A program made the position numbers and the translations under genes. Of a stretch of DNA of 64,000 bases, positions 52,277-61,174 are shown one piece after another. Every line of letters begins with the position of its first letter. The stretch's first letter is position 1. This DNA is from Lachnospiraceae bacterium (GTDB taxonomy: Bacteria; Bacillota; Clostridia; Lachnospirales; Lachnospiraceae): contig CAJTCH010000002.1 of the NCBI GenBank assembly GCA_910574715.1, positions 1-64,000 of the forward strand, written 5' to 3'. Under the pieces are notes generated by a model, which did no database searches, was not told the origin of the DNA, and worked only from the letters and a program-made list of their open reading frames with translations.

Positions 52277-53329
52277 ATGGTAAGACAGACAGGAAGAAGA
52301 ATTGTTGTATCGGCGATGTGCATGATACTTCTTTTTACAGCCGGATGCTCCGGGAAGAATGAAGACGGCGGGAATCAGGAGCAGGCCTTGGGAGAAGTCA
52401 GGGAAGATACCGCAGGGCAGGAAGAACAGCAGGGCAAAGATTCAGAACCGAAGCAGCTGAAGCAGGCAGAGAAGCCGCAGTTTATTCCCAATGGGATCCG
52501 AAGTGTTTCTCTTACGAAGGACGGGGAGGAGTTCCTTCATATATCGAGAGAGCCGGCCGAGTATAAGATGAATTTTGACTATTGGGAAGTCCTGAATCCG
52601 TACGATGAGAATGTTACTATGAATACAGAGGTCATGTTCGAGATGTTTGGCGAGCTGTGCGGTCTTGCTTTTGATACGCCTGTCAAGGTTGAGGAAGGAA
52701 CCGATACGGGGATTGCGGATTCGGATATGGGTTATACGGTGGAATATGTGGACACGGCAGATGATTCAAAGGCGCAGAGTACGGAGGATGCCGATACGGC
52801 AGCAGAGGTGATCTTAGGTAACGAAGACGGCAGCGGCGGACGGTATGCGGCTGTTGCAGGCAGTGAAGATCAGGTCTATGTCCTGCCGGAGGAAACCCTT
52901 AGGATGGTCTTTGGCCGTGAACCCTTCGATTACATCCTGAAGATCCCGGTTCTGATCTCTGCCGATACGTTAAAGGGCATTGTGATAACGGCAGAGGATC
53001 GTCAGTATGAGATTCAGGTGGATACGGCGGCGGACTCCTATAAATTTGGCAGGAAAAAGGTTGACAAGAATGAATTTGCCGCTCTGTACCAGGCAATATC
53101 CGGGATCATACTGGATTCTGAGATTGACGGGGAGAGAGACGGTGAGAAGGAGGAGACCAAGCTTACGGTGGTCTTTGACAGGAACATGGAAGATGCGCCT
53201 AAGGTGCAGGTGTCTTATTATTCTTATGATGATGAATTTGATTCTGTGGAGATTGACGGAGAAGTACGGTTCCTGGTTAAGAAGGAAGAGGTAGAGGCGT
53301 TGATCGGGCAGATAGAAGAGGCGTTTTAA
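52277..53329 (+). CDS. DUF4340-like lipoprotein
   Basis: A 350-residue predicted lipoprotein: signal segment about 9-22 with lipobox TAGC (Cys24), then a Glu/Gln-rich linker, then a beta-rich domain with the DUF4340 pattern (REPAEYKMNFDYWEVLNPYD, MNTEVMFEMFGEL). Function unknown; relatives often sit by ABC-type gliding or export systems, which are not seen here. It follows GH3 by 27 bases. Confidence 0.7.
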   Translation: MVRQTGRRIVVSAMCMILLFTAGCSGKNEDGGNQEQALGEVREDTAGQEEQQGKDSEPKQLKQAEKPQFIPNGIRSVSLTKDGEEFLHISREPAEYKMNFDYWEVLNPYDENVTMNTEVMFEMFGELCGLAFDTPVKVEEGTDTGIADSDMGYTVEYVDTADDSKAQSTEDADTAAEVILGNEDGSGGRYAAVAGSEDQVYVLPEETLRMVFGREPFDYILKIPVLISADTLKGIVITAEDRQYEIQVDTAADSYKFGRKKVDKNEFAALYQAISGIILDSEIDGERDGEKEETKLTVVFDRNMEDAPKVQVSYYSYDDEFDSVEIDGEVRFLVKKEEVEALIGQIEEAF

Positions 53330-53357
53330 CAGAAGTTTATTGCGGATGTAGAGGGAG

Positions 53358-53425
53358 AAGGCAGGTACTTTCCGGCAGGCTGTAGGAACAAGGTTCAGGC
53401 AGCCTGGCAGGAAAGTACCTGCCTT
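53358..53425. terminator. Long bidirectional hairpin between convergent genes
   Basis: AAGGCAGGTACTTTCC (53358-53373) pairs fully with GGAAAGTACCTGCCTT (53410-53425), and a CAGGCTG/CAGCCTG pair sits inside. It separates the lipoprotein gene from the reverse-strand DUF4253 gene. Confidence 0.8.
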
Positions 53426-53433
53426 ATTATATT

Positions 53434-54075
53434 TTAATCCCACCAGAAATACCACACATCCGACTCTTCAAGCCCTGCCGCCAGTTCCGACAGAGTATAG
53501 GTCTCTGTCCCCTGGTTGACCCTGTCAGGACAGAAAGCGTAGTGTTCCTTCGCCGCTTCGAGGCTGTCCTGCCCGTTCAGCTTGAAAGGCGCATAAAATT
53601 CTATTATATCCTGGGTAAATACGGCCGGAACCGCCTTATACTTCTCGTACCAATATTTGCAGATGGCGATCATATCTTCTGTGCGGGGACAATCATTCCA
53701 TCCGCCTGCAGACAGGAAGCCAACGAGTTCCCACGGATTCCTGACAGGGATCTCCAGAAGCACTGTGTCCGTTTCCAGTTTGCTGCTGCGCATATCTACA
53801 TAGGCGACAAAACGATCAACGACCTCTCCTTCCGTCTCATCTCCAATGAAGTCTTCCATACTTTCATATTCGTAATCTTCAAAGAAAGTATCGAAGCGTT
53901 CTTCCAGAATCTCTTTGCCATTGTCCCCAAAGCCGGCTATAACGGAATCCTTGTCAAAACCTTTTTCTTCCATGTATTCGAACTTTCCGGCCGTATACAG
54001 GTCAAGCATAAGGATTGCCGGGAAGAATCCATTTTTCCGGCCGGTTTCGAAGGAAGCCCGGTAGTCGGTCTCATC
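53434..54075 (-). pseudogene. DUF4253-family gene, probably 5'-truncated
   Basis: The readable protein from ATG 54009 is 191 residues. It carries the DUF4253 features NPWELVGFLSAGGWNDCP, TEDMIAICKYWYEKY and the C-terminal WYFWWD. The same frame continues upstream of that ATG for 22 more codons that look like real protein (TDYRASFETGRKNGFFPAIL) until a stop at 54076-54078. No start codon or ribosome site lies in that part, and ATG 54009 also lacks a ribosome site. The gene thus seems to have lost its 5' end next to the permease gene. Function of the family unknown. Confidence 0.65.
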
Positions 54076-54093
54076 CTATACTTCACCTTTCTG

Positions 54094-55476
54094 CTACAGG
54101 AATATATATTTTAAAATAAATAGTACCGCCAGTACATACATTAATATGCTGATCTTTTTCTCCTTAACTTTTCCGGTGAGGAGATTCAGAGCGACATAAG
54201 AGATCACGCCCATGGATATACCTTCGGATATGCTGTAGAAGAACGGCATTGCCGCGATACAGATATAGCATGGAAGAGCCTCTGATATATCGCTGAAGTC
54301 AATATTGACCACATTGGTCAGCATATAGAAGCCTACTACGATCAACGCCGGCGCCGTCGCAAATGACGGGATCGCAAGGAAGATCGGAGAGAGGAACAGG
54401 GCAAGTCCGAAGAGGATAGCCGTTGTTACAGACGTAAGGCCTGTCTTGCCGCCTTCCGTTACACCGGAAGCGCTCTCTACGAAGGTAGTAGTCGTCGTTG
54501 TCCCAAGCACCGCGCCTGCAGTTGTGGCAACCGCGTCTGCCAGAAGAGCGCCCTTGATCCTTGGGAGCTTCCCTTCCTTATCCAGCATATCAGCCTTTGA
54601 CGCCACACCGATCAACGTGCCGATGGTATCGAACATATCAACAAATAAGAACGCGAAGATCACCACGATAAAGTTCAGGGAAAAGATTCCGCCGAACTGA
54701 AGCTTGCCAAGGACCGGCATGATACTGGGCACCGACAAACCATTGCTGAAATCCGGCAGAAGGCCGTAGAATCCAAGTTCCGGATTGGGAACGTATAGTC
54801 CTGCAAGCTGACAGATGATTCCAAGGATCCATGTGATCAGAATTCCCCATAAGATATTGCCCTTGATGTTCTTGATGACCAGGATTCCCGTGATGGCTAC
54901 GCCGATGACCGCAAGCAGAACGGTAATCCCCACATCGTTGAAACCGGCCTCTACGCCGTTGGCAAGATTGTATCCGTCTACGGAAAAGAGCTCGACCAGG
55001 GTAGCGCCGCTGATCACGATATTGGCATTCTGCAGTCCGATAAATGCGATAAACAGACCGATACCAACGCTGACTGCAGCTTTTAAGTTCAGCGGGATCG
55101 CGTTGAAGATCGCCTCACGTACGTTCGTCAGGGACAGGATGATGAATATGATTCCTTCCACAAATACAGCCGTGAGTGCGACCTGCCACTCGTATCCCAT
55201 GCCGAGAACCACTGTGTAGGCAAAATACGCGTTCAGTCCCATCCCAGGCGCCAGTGCGAAGGGGTAATTCGCCAGAAATGCCATCAGAAGCGTCCCGATG
55301 AAGGATGCCAGTGCCGTTGCCGTAAATACTGCGCCCTGGTCCATACCTGCCACTGCAAGGATGCTTGGATTCACGGCCAGGATATAGGCCATGGTCATGA
55401 AGGTTGTGATCCCGGCAAGCACCTCTGTCCGGACATCTGTGTTGTTGTCTTTCAATTTGAAGAGTTTTTCTAACAT
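54094..55476 (-). CDS. NCS2-family purine permease (PbuG/AzgA-like)
   Basis: A 460-residue transporter with about 12-14 membrane segments. AzgA-type features are GMGLNAYFAYTVV, DMFDTIGTLIGVASKA and TTTTFVESASGVTEGGKTG. These import hypoxanthine, guanine or adenine with protons. AAAGGAGGACGAAG precedes the ATG. A reverse promoter reads TTTACT-17-TAAAAT at ~55528-55556. I looked for a purine riboswitch in the leader and did not see one. Confidence 0.9.
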   Translation of the reverse strand: MLEKLFKLKDNNTDVRTEVLAGITTFMTMAYILAVNPSILAVAGMDQGAVFTATALASFIGTLLMAFLANYPFALAPGMGLNAYFAYTVVLGMGYEWQVALTAVFVEGIIFIILSLTNVREAIFNAIPLNLKAAVSVGIGLFIAFIGLQNANIVISGATLVELFSVDGYNLANGVEAGFNDVGITVLLAVIGVAITGILVIKNIKGNILWGILITWILGIICQLAGLYVPNPELGFYGLLPDFSNGLSVPSIMPVLGKLQFGGIFSLNFIVVIFAFLFVDMFDTIGTLIGVASKADMLDKEGKLPRIKGALLADAVATTAGAVLGTTTTTTFVESASGVTEGGKTGLTSVTTAILFGLALFLSPIFLAIPSFATAPALIVVGFYMLTNVVNIDFSDISEALPCYICIAAMPFFYSISEGISMGVISYVALNLLTGKVKEKKISILMYVLAVLFILKYIFL

Positions 55477-55651
55477 CTTCGTCCTCCTTTTCTCTCATGT
55501 CAAAACTGATAACCAACGAATATATTTTAGCAAAATAGTGTTCTAAAGTAAATGTTTTCTGAATATTTTCTCAAAGTTCCATTTTTTGGTAAAATGCAGT
55601 ACAATAGAATATATTAAGTGATTGAAAATGCCAAAAAGGAGACCGATTCCC

Positions 55652-57226
55652 ATGAAAAGAAGAAAAAGAATCTATCTGTACATGACTCTTGTCTTACTGT
55701 TTCTCTATATCGGGCTGGTGCTGCTATTGTATTCCTTTGAATATCACAGCAGCAGTGCAACGATCCGAACACTTACGGATGCCTTCTGGTATTCGCTGGT
55801 CACGCTGACTACGGTGGGTTATGGTGATCTGACTCCGGTAACGCCCTTGGGACATGCGGTGGGAGTCGTGTTTCTCTTAATGTCTGCCGGTCTGTTGGTA
55901 ACGTTGTTCGGTGCAGTCGTATCCTTTGTCACAAGCGAAGGTCTGCCGCTTTTGATGCTCGGTTTTCAGCGCAGGAAGAACTGGTATTATTTTGCGGATT
56001 ACGGTGCGGAAGCGAATACTCTGGCTGAAAATATCTGCAAGGAGGATCCGGATTCCGTGATCATTTTCGGAGAGAAGAGGGACGAGCAGATGGAATTCCC
56101 GGATTATCCATGCCTGTTTATCAGCGCCTCTCCTGCCCGAATTGTTGCATGTAAGAAGAACGTTGGTACAAGGTGTAAGATATTTCTTATGAAGGAAAAT
56201 GATATCGGCGTGAACAGCCGTGCCGTCGATCTGCATAAGCTGCCGGTGGAGGTCTATGCGAGAACAACGAACGGGCAGGATCATCTGTCGGGAAATATTA
56301 ATTTCTTCCACAGCTATGACTGCTGCGCCAGGCAGTACTGGCGTTCCAGGCCGCTGTGCAGTCATGAGAATATGATCGTGATCATCGGATTCGGCAATTA
56401 TGGACGATGTATTCTGGAACGGGCGATCCTGACCAATATCATTTCTGTGGATCAGCACGTAGCTTACCATATATTTGGAGATGCGAGAGAATTCCTTGCG
56501 ATGCATAACCATCTGCATGAGACATTTTCCCTGGGTGAAGAGTCGCAGACAACGGATTCACTGATCTTTCACGAAGAACCCTGGGAGACACATCATAGGC
56601 TTCTTAAGCGGGCGGACCGTATTATCATCTGTACGGATGACGAGCCGGAGGGGTGGAGTATCTTCTGGCGGCTCAATAGATACTATAAGCTGAACGGATC
56701 TATTAATCTTCACAGTAACCGGAAGGCGCCGGGAGTGTCTTATTTCGGAACGAATGAGGAGATATATACCCCGGACCAGATCATGCGGACTACGCTGAAC
56801 AAAGCGGCCGTTATGATCAATGACATCTTCCGAAGATCGGTTTCTTATCCCACGCTTAGCTGGGAGGATCTGGATGATTTTCACAGGGAATCCAAGATAA
56901 CGGCTGCGGACCATCTGCTGATGAAGATCCGCATCCTTCTGGAGGATGAAACGATTACGGAATTAACAGCTGATATGGCCGAGAAAGCGTATCGGAGATA
57001 TTGTGAGACGAAAGCAGATAAAGCCGTGGAGGATATGTACCGGAGAATAGACCATCTGCGTTGGCTCCGGTTCTATACGTTCTATAATTGGAGTTATGGG
57101 CCGGTGAGGGACGATGCAGCAAGGCAGCATCCCATGCTCTCTACTTATGCCGGGCTTACCGCGGAGCAGAAGAAAGAGCGGGATGCTGCCTGGGAACTAC
57201 TGGGCAGTATCTCTGTAATGCTTTAG
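55652..57226 (+). CDS. Two-helix K+ channel with RCK-like region and RyR-like C-terminal domain
   Basis: A 524-residue protein. Two membrane helices (about 9-27 and 68-92) flank a selectivity filter TVGYGD (54-59). Residues ~110-440 form two Rossmann-like regulatory halves (the second starting MIVIIGFGNYGRCILE). The last ~43 residues (YGPVRDDAARQHPMLSTYAG and LTAEQKKERDAAWELLG) match the RyR repeat, best known from ryanodine receptors and found in some bacterial proteins. Such a tail may bind a nucleotide or similar ligand and gate the channel. ATG 55652 is set by AAGGAGA (55635-55641). It ends 11 bases from the convergent GH43 gene. Confidence 0.85.
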   Translation: MKRRKRIYLYMTLVLLFLYIGLVLLLYSFEYHSSSATIRTLTDAFWYSLVTLTTVGYGDLTPVTPLGHAVGVVFLLMSAGLLVTLFGAVVSFVTSEGLPLLMLGFQRRKNWYYFADYGAEANTLAENICKEDPDSVIIFGEKRDEQMEFPDYPCLFISASPARIVACKKNVGTRCKIFLMKENDIGVNSRAVDLHKLPVEVYARTTNGQDHLSGNINFFHSYDCCARQYWRSRPLCSHENMIVIIGFGNYGRCILERAILTNIISVDQHVAYHIFGDAREFLAMHNHLHETFSLGEESQTTDSLIFHEEPWETHHRLLKRADRIIICTDDEPEGWSIFWRLNRYYKLNGSINLHSNRKAPGVSYFGTNEEIYTPDQIMRTTLNKAAVMINDIFRRSVSYPTLSWEDLDDFHRESKITAADHLLMKIRILLEDETITELTADMAEKAYRRYCETKADKAVEDMYRRIDHLRWLRFYTFYNWSYGPVRDDAARQHPMLSTYAGLTAEQKKERDAAWELLGSISVML

Positions 57227-57237
57227 ATAGAAATTAT

Positions 57238-58845
57238 CTAATAGAAATAATGGAACCAGTCAAAGTCCGCGTGATTCTCGCTTGTATTTCCGTTGGAGGT
57301 CGCGTACATTCCTATATAGGCTCCGGTAAATCCGCCGTTTACAGTGGAGCTTAGGAGTGCAGCATCAAGCCCGTCCATGGCGCAGATCATTTCTCGTTCC
57401 GAATATCCGTAATAGAAACTGTAGGTAGTCTCGTTGCACTGGGCAGAGAGATAGATGCGTTCTGCAGGTTCCACAGGCAGTTCTCTGAGGATGGAATATG
57501 TCCCGGATTCTGTCTTTGCGACACGGAGTATGGTCTGCCCGTTCTTTATAGCCTTGGTAAATATGTAGTTAAAACGGTCGTCCTGGATGAGGACTAATCC
57601 GGCTTCTTCCATATGGCTGGCAGGTGTAAATTCCATGGCAGTTTTGACCTGACAGAGTTTATGCTGCTGCCTGCGGCCGACGAAGGCAGGAGTCGTGATC
57701 TCTGAGATTCTGTCTGGACACAGCGTAAGCCGTAGGAATCCTTTACGCTCTGTGAGTGAGTAAAAAGGCGTTACCGGCGGATGGATGGTATTCCAGATCA
57801 TTGCCAGGGTATCCGATTCGAAATCGTCATTTGGGTCGGCAAGCGGCACGTAGGATGTTGGAAGATTTGGAAGGCGTTCTTCCCGATTGATCAGTCCAGT
57901 CTCATTGGCAAGCCTGAGCCAGCCGTCTTCATCCCAGATCACAGGAGCCATGAAGGTTTCGCGTCCGAGATTATAGTGGAAATGTCCGCAGTTTTCCGTG
58001 GTGGATATGGAAGAATCGTTCTGGTACGGACGCACGGCGAGCAGTACCATCCACCATTCGCCGTTCTGTGTCTCCACGATATCCGCATGGCCTGTAACGG
58101 AGATATCGGAAAGCGGCGAGAGATGACGGTGACTGACGATAGGATTCCTTGGACAGATCTCATAAGTCCCGTCAATGGCAGTACACCTTGCCATCATTAC
58201 GCTGTGGTTTATGAAGGTGCCTCCTTCTGCGACCATCAGATAATAGTATCCGTCCTTTTTGTAAATATGCGGCGCCTCGATCCATTTGCTCCGGGACTTG
58301 CTGCCGTCCCATATAATATGGCGTTCCCCCTTAAATTGGAACGTCCCGGGATCCAGTTCACACAGATAGATGCCGTGGTGCCCTTCATAGAGCGCTTCCG
58401 GGCAGATATAATTGCCGGCATACCACATGGAACCGTCGTCATCAAAGAAGAGACTGGAATCAATGCCGTCTGCATGTTCTACGAAGACCGGATCGCTCCA
58501 GGGACCGGCCGGATCCTTGGCTGTGATGATGTAGTTGTCCCTTCTTGCTTCTCTTCCCTCAGATACGAAGGTATTGATGATATAGAAGGTTCCTTCGTGA
58601 TACCGTATGGTGGGCGCCCATAATCCAAGCGACGTCTCGCAGTTCTTGTAATCGAACTGATCGGGGCGTTCGATCCCGTGGCCGATCTGCTCCCAGTGGA
58701 TCAGATCACGGCTGTGGAATATAGGGAGACCCGGATAATATACAAAAGACGAGGTTACCATGTAATAATCCTCTCCGACTCTGCAGATTGACGGATCTGG
58801 ATAGAAGCCGGAGAGCAGCGGGTTTTGAAATGTTTGTTTGATCAT
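57238..58845 (-). CDS. GH43-family beta-xylosidase/arabinofuranosidase
   Basis: A 535-residue five-bladed propeller glycosidase. Catalytic residues are Asp17 (GFYPDPSI), Asp129 (DGIDSSLFF) and Glu190 (KWIEAPHIY). The C-terminal ~200 residues form a beta-sandwich domain typical of GH43 beta-xylosidases. There is no signal peptide, so it acts on imported xylo- or arabino-oligosaccharides. AAGGAGG precedes its ATG. It follows the YesL gene and is the last gene of the reverse-strand unit. Confidence 0.93.
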   Translation of the reverse strand: MIKQTFQNPLLSGFYPDPSICRVGEDYYMVTSSFVYYPGLPIFHSRDLIHWEQIGHGIERPDQFDYKNCETSLGLWAPTIRYHEGTFYIINTFVSEGREARRDNYIITAKDPAGPWSDPVFVEHADGIDSSLFFDDDGSMWYAGNYICPEALYEGHHGIYLCELDPGTFQFKGERHIIWDGSKSRSKWIEAPHIYKKDGYYYLMVAEGGTFINHSVMMARCTAIDGTYEICPRNPIVSHRHLSPLSDISVTGHADIVETQNGEWWMVLLAVRPYQNDSSISTTENCGHFHYNLGRETFMAPVIWDEDGWLRLANETGLINREERLPNLPTSYVPLADPNDDFESDTLAMIWNTIHPPVTPFYSLTERKGFLRLTLCPDRISEITTPAFVGRRQQHKLCQVKTAMEFTPASHMEEAGLVLIQDDRFNYIFTKAIKNGQTILRVAKTESGTYSILRELPVEPAERIYLSAQCNETTYSFYYGYSEREMICAMDGLDAALLSSTVNGGFTGAYIGMYATSNGNTSENHADFDWFHYFY

Positions 58846-58889
58846 AGGAAATATCCTCCTTCAATGTGAAATGTATTGTGATTCATGGC

Positions 58890-59513
58890 TTATGAATCAG
58901 TGTCCATATAACGTTTAAAAACTCGGTTCAGGCAGAAAGAGCTTAAGAACGTAACCAGTGCAAATCCGATGAGAATCCAGAACAGCATGGCAAACTTAAG
59001 GATCCTAGTGTTGATTCCGAAGCTGACTGCCAGGGGAACTGCGGCGATCAGATATGCCGCAAGTACCCAGGGAAGGTGCGCGATGATCATTGCAAATGCA
59101 TTCTTGGCAATGTTAAGGAATGTATTCTGGAACGTAGCAGTCAACGGGAACACGAATAAGAAATACAGACTGTATAAAATACCGAGCCCCCAGGTGATCA
59201 CCGTATATATCTGAAACATAGCTCCTCCGTTTACAGCGGCGGCAATGTATAATACACGGAGCTGAAAGTACAGCAGCAGTTCAATCAGCCAGAAAGCGGT
59301 CGCCTGTTTGAAATTCTTTGCAAAGTCCTTAAAATACCCCTGAATGATATAGCCTTCTTCGTTGCGGGCCATTTTCAGAGTGATGGAATAGAGGGCGGTG
59401 ACAGAAGCCCCAATGGTAAGAATCGGAAGACAGGTCAGGATAAATACAAAATTTAATAAGACCAGCTCGGTAAGTCTGCTAAGAACCCGGGAAAATCTGC
59501 TGTCATAATTCAT
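58890..59513 (-). CDS. YesL-family (DUF624) membrane protein
   Basis: A 207-residue protein with about five membrane helices and the YesL signature NYDSRFSRVLSRLTELVLLNF at the start. YesL proteins accompany YesMN two-component systems and carbohydrate uptake genes in Firmicutes; their function is not known. The best ribosome site (GGAGGG) is unusually far from the ATG, so a start a few codons upstream at a rare codon is possible. Confidence 0.85.
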   Translation of the reverse strand: MNYDSRFSRVLSRLTELVLLNFVFILTCLPILTIGASVTALYSITLKMARNEEGYIIQGYFKDFAKNFKQATAFWLIELLLYFQLRVLYIAAAVNGGAMFQIYTVITWGLGILYSLYFLFVFPLTATFQNTFLNIAKNAFAMIIAHLPWVLAAYLIAAVPLAVSFGINTRILKFAMLFWILIGFALVTFLSSFCLNRVFKRYMDTDS

Positions 59514-59570
59514 AAAATCAAACTTCAGGACAATCCCTCCTCTCGTTAGTATTCTTTCATGTACCGTTTT

Positions 59571-59599
59571 AGTATATCAGTAAAAAAAACAAGAAACAA
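59571..59599 (-). promoter_or_regulatory. Promoter for yesL-GH43
   Basis: On the reverse strand TTGTTT (59599-59594) and TATACT (59576-59571) have a 17-base spacer that includes eight T. It lies ~60 bases upstream of the YesL start in the 173-base gap after the regulator gene. Confidence 0.55.
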
Positions 59600-59686
59600 G
59601 CAAAGAGGAGGATTTTACATAAAATCATAGAAAGTGTGTAGAAAAATTAAGCTGGAATCATCTGTTGTCCTGTGGGCGCCGGACTT

Positions 59687-61174
59687 TTAAGAGTCTTGTC
59701 TTCTGTGATGGCTTGGTGAGATCCCAAAGTAATTTTTAAAGGCGCGCGAAAAATTGAATGCATTTTCATATCCGGTCATTGCGGCGATTTCCTGGATCGA
59801 CAAGAGCGGGTCGTGAAGCAAATTTTCAGCATAGGTCATCCGGCAAAACGTCAGATATGCCTGGAAAGACATATTATATTTTTCGTGAAATAATTTGCTT
59901 AAATGGGATGCGCTGATAAAATGCAGGTCCGCCACTTCTTTTAGGGTGATATGGCTTGTAAAGTTTTTGTCAACGTATTCTTTGATGTTTTCTATATTTG
60001 ATTGGTTTTTCAGTTCTTTCGGGCAATAAGAGGCGTATGTCTGTAATTGCCGGTGCAGGAACTCTTCTAGCTCCGCATAGCTGGAAAAATCATAAAAAGA
60101 CGGAAGATGTTCGATGTATTCGACATTACCGCAGCCAGCCGGGTTGGAACGAAGAAGGCCGGTAAAATAATTATAAAAATGTTTCAGATCTGTGATGTTC
60201 AGCCTGTGGAGCTGAGTACAGAGCTGATCCCAGAGATTACTGCTGTATAGCAATTCCGGTGATTTTAACAGATTAGAGATGATCTGCTTAATTTTCCCAG
60301 ACTGTTTTCTGCCAGGAGTCGGGGGATCTGAGGCATATAGTTTCCCGTATCCCTCTAAGAGCCGGAAGGTGAGCCGGTTTTCAGCTTCGTAGTAGAGTGA
60401 GTAGACGGAAGCTAGGTTTCCTGTCCGGCTGATTCCGATTGCGAGTTCTGCGTTATCTGACGTTTCGGTACGGTTCAGAAGCATATCCCAGAGAGGAGCG
60501 AGGTCAGGCGCGTGCTGCGGGTAATTCAGAAGCAAGGCGGTCTTTTTTTCTGTTATGTCGGAGCATAGAAACGGGCCTGCAGTATGGCATGCGCAATAAT
60601 CATAGATCAGTTCAATGATGTAAGCGGCAGTTTCCGTGTGATCTTTAGAACATGCGATGACAGAAAACATATAATTGCTATACGGCAGATAGGTTTGGAT
60701 TTCTTTTGCATGGGAAGAACAGAATCGGTATTCCGGCTGTATTGCCGCTGCAAAAAGATGCCGTGACAAAGAGATCATTCTTTCCTGGAAATCGGTTCTC
60801 AGCAATTGGCACTGTTTTTCTATAAGTTTCTTCAACTGTTCGGAAATGACGGGCTTAAGCAGATAGTCTACGGCGCCGTTTTGAAAGGCGTTCCGCACAT
60901 ATTCATAATCGTCGTATCCGCTTAGGACCAGAAAACGGACAGGATACAGAGTTTTACTCAGCAGCTTGATAAGTTCTATACCGTTGATCCCTGACATTTT
61001 GATATCGGTAAGAACAATCTGCGGCTTGAACGTCCGGCAGATCGATAAGGCTTCTTCTCCGCTGTAACAGGTGCGGATCTCACCGAGTTCTGGAATCCCG
61101 AAAGTCATGATCATCGTACGGATTCCTTCGCAGATATAATATTCGTCATCAATGATTAAAAAGTTGATCGTCAT
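59687..61174 (-). CDS. YesN-type AraC-family response regulator
   Basis: A 495-residue regulator: receiver domain with Asp57 (IVLTDIKMSG), middle region, and two AraC-type helix-turn-helix motifs near the end (LKEVADLHFISASHLSKLFH; IQEIAAMTGYENAFNFSRAF). It overlaps the kinase gene by 26 bases. It probably activates yesL, the GH43 gene and perhaps the divergent MFS gene. Confidence 0.92.
   Translation of the reverse strand: MTINFLIIDDEYYICEGIRTMIMTFGIPELGEIRTCYSGEEALSICRTFKPQIVLTDIKMSGINGIELIKLLSKTLYPVRFLVLSGYDDYEYVRNAFQNGAVDYLLKPVISEQLKKLIEKQCQLLRTDFQERMISLSRHLFAAAIQPEYRFCSSHAKEIQTYLPYSNYMFSVIACSKDHTETAAYIIELIYDYCACHTAGPFLCSDITEKKTALLLNYPQHAPDLAPLWDMLLNRTETSDNAELAIGISRTGNLASVYSLYYEAENRLTFRLLEGYGKLYASDPPTPGRKQSGKIKQIISNLLKSPELLYSSNLWDQLCTQLHRLNITDLKHFYNYFTGLLRSNPAGCGNVEYIEHLPSFYDFSSYAELEEFLHRQLQTYASYCPKELKNQSNIENIKEYVDKNFTSHITLKEVADLHFISASHLSKLFHEKYNMSFQAYLTFCRMTYAENLLHDPLLSIQEIAAMTGYENAFNFSRAFKNYFGISPSHHRRQDS

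Noticed and set aside
55477-55620. Purine riboswitch upstream of the NCS2 permease
   Set aside because: The conserved aptamer core could not be found on the reverse strand; only a plain promoter is visible.
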